This document shows positions 28,101 to 40,100 of a stretch of 64,000 bases of DNA, piece after piece. The stretch's first letter is position 1. Each line of letters starts with the position of its first letter. Below the pieces are notes generated by a model. The model did no database searches. It saw only the letters and a list, made by a program, of their open reading frames with translations, and was not told where the DNA came from. Location of the stretch: contig JACTAT010000043.1 of NCBI GenBank assembly GCA_014526335.1, forward strand, positions 2,329,206-2,393,205, read 5' to 3'. Source of the DNA: Chrysaora quinquecirrha. Taxonomy: Eukaryota > Cnidaria > Scyphozoa > Semaeostomeae > Pelagiidae. Both the position numbers and the translations under genes were made by a program.

Positions 28101-31100
28101 TTAATCTTTTTCTTTATCCTTAAACTTAGTCAGCCCAAAACGGAAACATTACATTAATCTTATCTAATACATAACCTTGTGTTTACTTGAAAATGAAACG
28201 TAATGTCAGCTTAATGTGGAGCTCAAAAAAATTAAACTTCAGCTCAAATTAAAAGTTTGCCACAATCAGATCATTGATCTGCTTTGTATTCTTAAAGATA
28301 ACTGTAATTTTAATCTTAAACTTGAAGTTCATCTTACTCTCTATCCTAATCTTAATCTGAATATTTATTTTAATCTTAATCTTAGTCCTAGTCTTATTAT
28401 TAGTCTTAATTTACTTTGACTTAACATAACTAAATTTTCTCTTGTAATTAAAATTGTATTGAATAATAAAGCAATACCAAGAAAAGAATGTCAAGATTCT
28501 CTTAGCAATAATTTCATCTCAGAATTTCGATCCTGGATTCGTACCTCTTTGAAAGGAATTTAATCAATCGATTGTAATTTTCTTAGATAGATTGTTTGGA
28601 CTTTGAAAATAAGAAACAGTAATTGATATTATAGTTGCTTCAAAATACAAAAAGGCCGACAAACCTGCTGGTTGAAATGGGCATTCATAACTGCTTCACT
28701 TAAAAGAATTACTGTTGTAGTACAGTTCACAGCCAAAAATCCTCTTCCTGCTCCCCACTGATAATAAAATTGAAATGATTAGAGAGCTTATACGGCAGGG
28801 TTTCTCAACGCTTCAAGTAGAATAATGGATCGATTTTTCTTTTGCCATGGGTTCCCAAAATTTCCACTTGAGAGAAACTACCCATAATTTGAACAGAACA
28901 GAAAGTATCAACAAGTATTCAAAAGCAGGTAATCACAAAATAGAAGAAAGGGAGTGAAAATTATTATGATAGGAACTTGAGTATATAGCCCTGGAGTTTT
29001 TAACAGTTACTAAGAAAAGACAGCAAAACAAGGCACAATCAAGTTGGATAACGCACACACTGTTACAAATAGCATACATACCTGCAGATCACTTGCATTG
29101 TATCCTACATCACAAGGTGCAAGCAGCTCCCAAACGCTTTGCTGTAATTGTCTTTCACTTTGACGTTTATTTTTCCCCTCTATAATGCCACATTGCAACT
29201 CTTCCCATGTTTGTTCCACCAGCCAAGATTGCTTCAACAAATTCAACACATCAAAACTTACCATGATGTCTAAACATAACTCCAAAATGAAAAAGTTTGC
29301 AAACAATCACAGCTTTTCTGTTCCTCTCTATTAAAGAAAAGCACGATTTTCGAGTTGCCAAATCAAGCTGCGAACTTTTTATGCACGAGCTGCAAAGTTA
29401 ACATGACAGACAGAAAAAAGGGAAATTCGTGATAGACAGATAGTAAAATTTTGATTGACAGCGAATCACAACCTCGTCTCCAGGCCTCAAATCGAATCCA
29501 CAAACCTCAACCATCAAATCGATTTGGAAACCGGTACAGGCCACAAAAATCTCCCAAACTACTGGCAATTTTTACCTAGGAATCAAAACAAGATGTAAAT
29601 TCTGAAAGCAGATGTTCTAAGAAAGGAAATGCAAAGAATTTAATTGATAAACGTCAGGCAAGATGCAATATCGCATGTAGAATCATATTTTAGTTTCTCT
29701 ACGTTTTTCACATAGTTTTTGGCCTATTTTGGTGTGAAATTTTGAAGAAACTGTGACGTCACATAAGATCTTTATTGTTTGATCAGCCAGTCAAATTGCA
29801 AATAGACAGGACCGATAGCATGGTCGAATGTGGACAGCTAGGTTTCACGTAGAGGACTATTCACCCTGGGGATGAGATTGAGTGAATCAATTTCAAGCCA
29901 AATATTAAAATGCAAGAGGTACATAACATAGTTTGTAAGCTAAAAAGAGCAAAATCGACAAGATAATCAACAAATTTAAACCCACTACCATTTCCCAGAA
30001 ACGTGTGTTTTGGCTGTTTAATTTCCACTTTGGTTCATCCCTATTAGGGGGATTGCCTATTTAGAACATCATTAACGAGCTAATTTGTCAAAAATCAGAA
30101 TAAAATAAATGTAAAGTGGTTGTTATTTGCAATTTTTGAGTATTTGCAGGCAGGATGTCCGTTGTAAAATCAGATGAGAGGTAATTACACGTCAAATTCT
30201 GATGAAAAGGTTTGATATACTTTAAGAATCCGGCAGATGTTCTCAGATCCATTCCCTTTTCGCTATTGCAATTAAATATTATTGCTCTGTATATAAGATA
30301 TACCATAAGTCTTTTCATGGTTACTAGCGCCATTATGAATTACTCTGAAGTACCGAAAAATTGGGGGATGGGAATAATCAGGTGGGGTAGAAAATTATTA
30401 AAACTTAATAAACGGGGCAGTTGGAATAAACAGACGGTTGGAAAATACAAAACAATTGCTTGAGCATAACAGAACTCTTATGTTCGTATGGTGTCGTACC
30501 ATAACCAACAAAAGCTATCTTGAAATATAGCGATAAAAATCCGTACTATATACTCAGTTAACTCATCGGACAGCAAAGAAAAACTTATTTTAATTAAAAT
30601 TCAATTTATTCATTTAGCAAACTATCTTCAAATAATAAAAGGTGGATTGGAATAAGAGCGGAGGAGGGGTTGAAATATTTTTCAAAAATTAACAAGCGGG
30701 GGGGGGGACGATTATTCTGTACTCCCGAGTAGGGATAAATTTTGGCATAATGACGGCACGCAGATACAGAACTGAAAATGAGTACAGTTACATACTTTAA
30801 TATGCTTAATACAACGAACAACAGATCCATTAAAAAAATTCCCCCTAAAGCTATTTTTAGACTGGGGTACTTGACCCCAATCCCCAAAAACTTTTTCTTC
30901 TATAACTCAAAAACTATTAACGATACAGAACTGAAAATGAGTACAGTTACATATTCTAATATGCTTAATACAACGAAAAACAGATCCATTCAAAAAAATT
31001 CCCCCGAAAGCTATTTTTAGACTGGGGTACTTGACCCCAGCCCCAAAACATTTTTCCTCTATAACTCGGAAACTATTTACAATACAGCACTGAAAATTAG

Positions 31101-34100
31101 CAAAGTTACATATTTTGTATGCTTAATACAACGAACAACAGATCCATTCAACGAAATTCCCCCAAAGTTATTTTTAGACATGGGTACTTGGGTGTAGCCC
31201 TCTATAGGGTTTCCAACTCAAAAGTTATTACGATTCGAAATTCGTGTGACGTCATCAAAACGTAAAACTGATATCTTGAGTCTTAACCGTTTCGTGCATA
31301 AATCTTTCTTTTGATGTGTTCAGCGTTACTTTTAGGATAAAAGCATCAAGTTCTCGGTCATGTACGCTAATTTTTGTCATTTCAAACCTTAAATTACGAA
31401 GAATGCTCGTAATTTCAATTGCGATGCAGCTAGGGTTCCGAACTACTATGAATGTTGAAAAGATGCAAAAGATAAAACATTTTCTGCTTACTTTCTCTGA
31501 GAATGGTAATATGATTGAGCTAGATAGATCTAAGCACTAAAAGTGGATCTCAAGGTAATCATATACCAAAAATAGGGCACTGCTTACAAAAGTTGAACAG
31601 GCGCAGTTTGATACGTGGTCACTTGGTTAGGAAGAATGCTCAAAGAAGGAGGGGAACTGCCATTGAGGGTTGAGTTTCATTGCATAGACGAAACTCCATA
31701 TCATCAATAGGTATGTCCATTTCAGTCGACAAGATTGGCGAAAGACAAGAAGAAATTGCGCAGCCACTTGCCAGCTACTTGCGATTGCTGAAATGAACTG
31801 GAGCGAATCTTAGCAAAACCAATCGACCGATTCAGTTTTAGTTCAATATTTCGGCAACAAAATTTGTGCCAGAATAGGAGCCACAAGCCAGATAATATCT
31901 GAATCTGCGAACTTACCCTATAAATCCTATTTAGCCTTTTTCTTACGTTTTTTTATTATTATCATTCAGTGCTCGTATCTGCTATTATTGGAGAACTCAT
32001 CCCACAAAGCCGCACTTACAAAGTTATACATTGCAACGTAACAACTTGGGAACTGCGTCTCTCACCTTGAAGCTCTAAAAACGTAATCAAAATTCTTTGC
32101 AAAAGTCTATTCAAATAGCTTATCGATTACTGTTATTGTAATCTTGTATAAATCTCTGTATTATGCCTATTAAGACTGATAAAAAGTGGCACACTTCGTA
32201 CTTTAGCACGAAAGTGAACGGATTTTTCTGTGTTTCGGGTGAACTGTAGTATTTTAATTCCCCTCCAATCCACCACCAAGCCTGGTTTCCCAACTAGCAA
32301 TATCCGTGCCTATGCCTTCGCCTACTCCTATGCCTTCATCTACACCTTCGCCTGTGCCTATGCCTTGGCCTACAACAATGCCTTCATCTACACATACACC
32401 TGTTCCTATGCCTTCGCCTATGCCTTTGCCTTCATCTACACCTGTGCCTATGCCTTCGGCTACAACAATGCCTTCATCTACACATACACCTGTTCCTATG
32501 CCTTTGCCTATGCCATACACCTGTTCCTATGCCTTTGCCTATGCCTTTGCCTTCGTCTACACCTGTGCCTATGCCTTTGCCTACACCAATGCCTAAATCT
32601 AGATCTACACCTGTGCCTATGCCTATGCCTTCGCCTATGTCTTTGCCTATAAATATACCTGTGCCTTAACCTACACCTGTGGCTTCATCTACACCTACAC
32701 TTGTTCCTATGCCTTCGCCTATGCCTTTGTCTACAACTTATCGACATAGGTGTCTGCCGTCTTCTCGAACATTTACGGTTACATAATTCAAATTAAAGAC
32801 CGTGGTCATAAAAAAGTAATTCGCTCTATCTGGCTCAATCATATTACCATTCTCAGAGAAAGTAAGCAGAAAATGTTTTATCTTTTGCATCTTTTTCAAC
32901 ATTCATGATAGTTCGGAGCCCTAACTGTATCGCAATTGAAATTACGAGCATTCTTCGTAATTTAAGGTTTAAAATGCAAAAATTAGCGTACGTGACCAAG
33001 AACATGATGCTTTTATCCTAAAAGTAACGTTGAACACATCAAAAGAAAGATTTATGCACGAAACGGTTAAGACTCAAAATATCAGTTTTGCGTTTTGATG
33101 ACGTCACACAAATTTCGAATCGTAATAACCTCTGAGTATTAAGCCAAATCGAATTGGTGTTTTATAATTTTTTGCTCCATTTGAGATGTTCTTTCTGACC
33201 ATGTCTTAAAAACACAAAATTCAAAAGTCAGATTTTCACTGACCGTAACTTTTCTACGTCATCGATGACGTCACAACCATTGATTTGCCAGAATGTTCCC
33301 AAGTCTTAAAATGACCACCAAGCACCAAAGAGTCCAAAACTACTTTAAAATTTTCGGTTACCCAGTGTGCTAGAATGTTGCCAAAAATGCCCTGTCGAAA
33401 ATGTTTTGGGGGCTGGAGTCAAGTACCCCAGTCTAAAAATAGCTTTCAGGGGAATTTTTTGAATGGATTTGTTATTCCTTGTATTAAGCATATTAAAATA
33501 TGTAACTGCAATAACTTTCAGCTGCGCATCGCAAATAGTTTCCAAGTTATAGAAGGAAACTCTGTGGGGGCTGGGCCCAAGTACCCCAGTCTAAAAATAG
33601 CTTTCGGGGCCATTTTCTGAGTCGGGTCTGTTTCTCATTTTGTTTGGCGCATCAAACTCTGTACTTGTGCCAAATTTCATGCTTGTATCATAAAATGCAC
33701 AATTCATACCGATTTTGGTGTTAAGCGAACCCACTAAAAACAAAAACTAGCCGCATGTTTGAAAATGTGTCAAAATTAATTAAAAAGAGGGATTCGCAAC
33801 AAATTATAATTTTTAGTAGGAATAATCACCTACCTGATGAAATGAAGCCATAATATAAAGAAACTGGGTGTCTTTATGTGTTTTTAATTCGATTTGTGGA
33901 GCGGCCAGCAAGTGGTCTAGCGAAAATAGGTTTTCGCAAAATCGTAAGTTTGGGCCCGTGGACGATAGATCAAAGCCGTTTTTTTCTTTCTTAGCTAATC
34001 GAAGATGGGTTTAAATGCCCCGAAAGTTTCATAGCCCTTGACCTCCATTTAGCGAAGTTATGTGAGTTTAAAGTTGGAGCTTTGTGATGGGACATGCAAG

Positions 34101-37100
34101 TGGAAAAAAGGAACTCACCTCTTGGGTCTATTGAAAAAGGAAGACATTGTAGACTCCAAATCGAAAAAAATCAACAATTTTGCAAGTCCTCAATGAACAA
34201 GGTGAAAAATGAAGTACATTTCCTCTTCAATTGTAAGAATTAGAAACTAAACATACAATATTTTTGAACAGAATTAATGATCTTTACCCCAATTTAATTA
34301 ACATTCCAACAGTAGAACAAAAATATATATATTTAATGACAAATAAAGACAAATTCTTCTTAGAAATTCTACAATCCTCGCCAAAAATGCTGGGACATGC
34401 AACTCGCTCTGAAGACGCATACCCAAGGAGAGAGATTGACATCTAAAAAACTGACAGTTTTCTACCATTTTCTACCACAATAAAGTGGAATAGCTCTAAG
34501 TATATTTTCCACTATTAGACAATACCTTTCCGGGGGTATTTCATTTTATAAAATAATCTTCCCATTCTGTCATTCCTTCTGAGTTCGTTTTCTAACAGTT
34601 CTTCAGCCTCTGGAGCAAGTAAACAGTACAGCTGGTGAAAACCTATCTTTAAAAACAGGTGGAGAACTGTGACTCATCGATGACTTATCAAGGCTGTTTC
34701 TGACACCGTATTAGACATGATAGTCACCACATATCATGACAAGCCTTTGAATTTTAGTAGGGCAACGTTTCGGGAGAGATCCGTCTCCCATCATCAGGCA
34801 ATGTGGTTTCTTTCCTATTTATTGCAAAGGTAGGGTCGAAAGGTGTGAAACTAACTGGACCTGCTGAATAAAGTCTGTTAGAATAACATCAAAAGTTGCA
34901 CTGAGGGCAATTTTGACACCACAAATTTTAGAAATTGAGCGCCAAATTGAGCTTCCTCCAAGGTACGGTTAATTTCACACCTTTAAAGTTGATCTTTTCA
35001 ATAAATAGGAAAGAAACCACATTGCCCGATGATGGGAGACGGATCCTCCCAAAACGTTGCCCTACTAAATATCAAAGGCTTGTCATGAAAAGTGGTGACT
35101 ATCATGTCTGATACGCGGTTACACTTGTTATGCATTTTACAGTGATACGAAAGGTGTGGGTGTCCTGCACTAGGCACTAGCATTCCGTTTAGGTCTGTTA
35201 CCCTTATTTAAGAGAGGAACGGTAGTGATTTAGAGCAAATCCTGTTGTCAGGAAACGTACTTCAGTTACGCAATTTATTTAAAATGTTGCTATTGTTATG
35301 CAAAATTTGATTTTTGAATGCACCAATCGCAACCCTTGTTACAAAAACGTCTACGGGACCCGAATCATGCCATTATTGACGCAATTTTGTACAGTAGCAA
35401 ATGAGAACAGACTTAAGGAGATATCCCCTGTAAGTTAAGCCAATGAAAAGGCATAAAACTGTTGAACCCAAGTATGTCTCGTCACAAAGCGGGTATGTGA
35501 AGCTCCATCTTTAAGCTCACATAACTTCGCTTAACGGAGGTCATAGGCTATGAAACCTTTGCGACATGTAAATCCATTTTCGATTATCTGAAAAGCAAAA
35601 AAGGCTAAAATCTATCACACCGTGGCACTATCAAACATGCGATTTTACGAGCACCTATCCTGGCTAGGCCATTTTCTGGTTGCTCCATAAATCGAAGTAG
35701 AAAACACAGAAAGACACCGAGCTTCTTTAGATTATGACTTCATTCCATCAAATAAGTGACTATTCCAATTCAAAAATAAAATTTGCTGCGGATCCCTCTT
35801 TTTAACTAATTTTGACAAATTTTCAAACCTGCGGCTAGTTTTTGTTTTGCTGCGTGTTGCCATTATGCCTAGATTTCAACTTAATTCATAATGGTGCTAG
35901 TAATAATGAGGATAAGTGGCGATTGGAAACAGGCGGCGCAAGTGACTTCATTGAGAGACAATATCCAAAGGTAACAAATAACCATGTGGACCTAACACTG
36001 ATGAATAAGGCAAAAATTTCTCTAGGGTACCTTTTTGCGCAGAATAAGCAAGACAATGAATGCTTTCACCAGATTGAAATCCTTTATGTCCATCAAGTGT
36101 GAGAACATAGTTCTCGTCATTGTCGACATCCAATATTCTGAAAAGAATGATAATATAATAAAATATGCTCTTAAGTTGTCAAAGCATTGGTCTGCATGAA
36201 ATACTTAATCAATGAATCAACAAAAATAGTTCATTTTAACCTGACTGCTTGCTCCGAACTTGCAGAAGCAATAATTCCATTGCCAGCCCATATGATGCTA
36301 CATCTGGACGGTTGCCCACTTAGTTTAACCTGCAAATAGACATTAAATTAAAGCTATACTGTAAAGATACTAAAAAAATTGACTTGGGCAGAATAAAAAA
36401 TCAGATGCGGATTGAGATGCACTATTTAGATAGTGAAGCTTCGTTTGTACGGCGTTATAAAATAAAATTGACCGGAGAGTCAAAGAAAAGAAAGCGAACT
36501 ATTTCTGTTTAAAATAAAACTGCTTTTAGTTTCTTATTCCAAAGATTAGAATCCAAAATGCTTAGATCGAACAAAGAACTCGCTCTGCTAATTATTCAAA
36601 AAAGTCCTTGCTGTATTTTTATGCACAATCTTCGGGATTATCTGCCCATCCATCTATCTGCCCGCCTATCTATCTTTCTATCTAAATACATTATGCATTA
36701 CTTGCAATAGGTATTGCGCACAGTGGTTACAATATTAGTAAGATTTTTTAACTTCAAGCCTGCTACGCAGGCAGCCAGTTTTACCATAGTACCAGATTAG
36801 CCTTGGCAAGACAAGATCCTTCCTTCCAAGAATTTATCACTTTTACGAGAACCATGTGACCTGTCTATCATCGCTGAACTTACGCTAGAGTCCGGGGAGA
36901 TTTAGGGGATGCCATAGAGGACTAACCTCCCCGGACTCTATAGCGTAAGTTCAGCGATGGTAGACAGGTCACATGGTTCCCGTGAAGGTGAGGAATTCTT
37001 GGAAGGAAGGATCTTGTCTTGCCAAGGCTAATCTGGTACTATGGTAAAACTGGCTGCCTGCGTCGGAGGCTTAAAGTTAAAAGCTAGTCTTCTGAAATAA

Positions 37101-40100
37101 ACATCATTTGCAAAATTAAAACAATCATGTTTAAAGATACAAAACTGTGGGAAAAATTTGGATATTTACTGTTGAGTCCGTCCATCATCTTAATCATAAT
37201 CACATCATCATCATCATCATCAGCATCTTCACTACGATTATCCTCATTGTTTTCGTAATCATCATCACCACCATAATTTTCCTCATTTCATCAAAGTCAT
37301 CTTAGTCACCATCATAATCATCATTATCATTACCATCATCATGTCATCAAAATCATCTTCAACATCATCTTCATAATCACAATCTTCATCATCATTATCA
37401 CCATTCCATAGTTAGCAAATGGTATACATGGAGGTGAGGGTTTTCTTTCAACTTGAACTATAATGTCACAAAATGTTTTTGACCTGTCTAGTGCACTTAG
37501 GCAATTAAAATCCTATCTTATGCAAAATTATTCCTGGGTAAATTCAATAATCCTTCCTTTTCTCCTATCCAACAGAAAACTCCAAAACTTCAATTTCAAA
37601 TGTCCTTCATCTAAAAAATATTCTACTCACTAAATCTCGACTTTTTTGTGTTTGAACTATGACTTTTTCAAGGAACCCACAAAACTTTAAGGCCTATTTT
37701 AGTTTCATTTCCCCTGAGCGGAAGAAAATCCAAAGAGTTGGGATGTGTGATAAATCATGAGAAATAATCCTGGAATCAACAGCAGAAATAATATCCAACT
37801 TTTTGAAGAAAATTTAAGAGACATCTACAGCAGTACTTATGAGTAAGAAAATCGAGTAGTGTTGCAATTTCCTCCATTTGAAATACTGAAATAATTTTAG
37901 GCCAAATGCCAGCTCACCAATTAAGAAAAAAAACTTCCGCAGGACAAAAGAATCACAGTGCGTGCAGTGAAAGGAACAATAGATGGCCGCCATCAAAGTG
38001 AAAACTTTCTTGAGCCGAGAGAAAATCGAAGTTTTAACCAACTTATAGGCTTCAAAACGCTTAGAAAAATCTTAAAACAGCGTCCAGTCAGAAACTGGAT
38101 CGATTAAAAGAATAAGCACGTTTCTAGGTGGCCCAGGGAAAAAGCGTTTTCGGTTGAATTGTTTATAAGGCTCAGTACGGGGAGCAGAACAATGGTCAAC
38201 ATGATTTGCATTTAAGCATATTAGTAATATAGGACTAGCCCATGTAAGACCACCGCCTCATGAGGACCACCACCTCCAATGAACTCCACCAATAACAACT
38301 TCCACCAAAAGGCACTATGCATTAAGGTGGATATCTTTGCTGTTAATTTAAATTTAAATCTTAATCTTAATGCTAGTCTAGTCTTAATCTTAGTCTTTAA
38401 CTTAAATGAAATCTTAATCTTAACTTCTACCTGAATTGGAATCTTAACCTTTATCTTAATCTAAATGTTAATGTTAATTAGAATCTTGACCTTAATTTCA
38501 ATCTTAATCTTCTCTTAATCTTTATGTTAATGTAAATCTTAATCTTAGTCTTAGTAAATCTTTAAATCAATCTTAATATTAGTCTTAGCTTGTGTTTGTC
38601 TTGGTCTAAGTATCAGTCTCCCAATTTTAAACTTAAATTTAAAGTGATTCCTAATTTGCAAACTGAAGCTCATTTTCAAATCAGCTTAATCTGAACCTTT
38701 ATGTTAATCCTGATGTAAATCTGAAATAACATTGAATCTGAAAATTAATGTTAATGTTGTTGTTTATCACCACATGCAATAATTTCAATCTCAAACTTTA
38801 TCATAATCTGAATTAATCTTCATATTCTTGGATGCCCATTTACTAACTTTGATTCCCCCCCATCCCCTGGACCTTATTAGGATCCCCAATCTATTAACTT
38901 TCGAAAAAAAGATTTCGCTTGTGAAAGGGTTGAACTAGGTTTATAAATTTCCCCCCCCCACCTGGGACCTTATAAGGAAGACCCCCTGCTTATATTAAAT
39001 TTTTGAACCCCCCAATTTATTTGGACCCCCGTTTATTTTGAACCTAAGTTTATGGACGTTAATATTAATATCAGTAAACGTGAAATTAATCTTTAATTTA
39101 AAATAAATTCTAATATCATTCTAAATTCTCCAGCTGCAATAAAACTTTTAATTGAAATCAAAGATGAAATTAGAATTGATTTAAAAACGAAAGGGAAATG
39201 AAATTTGGTGTCAAGAGATAAATTGAAAATAAATTTATAATTGAAAAGATATGAGAAAAAATAGATCTAAAGATTTGAGTCATTCGAAAAAGCGTTCTAG
39301 TTTTGTCGAAGTGACTTTTAAGACATTGAAAAAATTTTTGAACAATTTCGAACACAAAAACAAAAACAACAAAAATTTGCCCTTGAGGGGACTAGAACTC
39401 CAGTCATTCCGGGTAGCAAGGGATCATTTAACCACTCAGCTACACAGCCGTTTGCGTAATGGGCGATAATCTTCTAGTAGTCCTAATATTCATGGAAGGG
39501 AAGAACGAAAGATGATAAAAAATTATGTCTAACGAACTTAAAAATTAAACCAAAAGCAAATTTTAGTTACCAGGCAACTCCTCGGCCTTTTGAAAACATT
39601 TCCAACACGAAAGTAAGAGAAATAAAAAAATTAGAAAGGTAAAGACTTTCTCTTGAGAGGAGTCGAAATCCCAACTCTGCATCGCAGCTCACGAGACACG
39701 CCGCCTTACCGACCGTGCCACTGTGCGTTGCTGTGATTTAGTAATAATCCTCCTAGTGAGAACAATCGAGCAATTGTTCAAGCAGGCACCAATGACGCAC
39801 ATCAAAGAAGGGTTAGCCCCAGTTACCCCAGAAGCCATGGCAGTTCGGAAAAACGAAAGGGCGATGATACGCCTACCCCACGGTTGGCAGAGCAGGATGC
39901 AAGTTGGAAGGGTGAAGCACTTACCAGAGGGGCAGGGGGATGGTTGAAAAATAGGTTTCCATGGAAATTACCATTTTAATATAGAGGGTCACCTCTTAGT
40001 AAAACAGATGCGTGTGTTCCTGCTTTACTAATATAACTGCTTGTGAACTCCAGAGGAACTGTCTTTCGTCGATTGATGTTTGATTAAACGTGCAAGGAAC

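Larger units (their letters stand above)
37915..39990. repeat. Composite interspersed repeat with two tRNA-like blocks
   Basis: In order: shared segment AAACTTCCGCAGGACAAAAG (37,930) to GGACTAGCCC (38,235); ACCACCGCCTCATGAGGACC block (38,245-38,330); AATCTT hexamer array (about 38,340-38,600); a C-rich CCCCCCATCCCC region (38,860-39,060); tRNA-like block A (39,381-39,450); tRNA-like block B (39,651-39,725); tail with GGGTTAGCCCCAGTTACCCC (39,785-39,990). A second copy in the same order lies at 44,680-49,200, split by a Harbinger. No ORF is conserved. Confidence 0.7.

Noticed and set aside
32230..32652. 140-residue Y/A/F-rich ORF and its overlapping partners
   Set aside because: They follow from the hexamer period of a minisatellite that has no stop codons; no start context, domain or splice support was seen.
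35842..36102. Plus-strand ORF containing EDKWRLETGG, which at first resembled the IFT140 segment around KDRWALQTP
   Set aside because: The true counterpart is in the minus-strand exon at 29,082-29,231 with exact splice phase. The plus-strand match is short and lies on the wrong strand.
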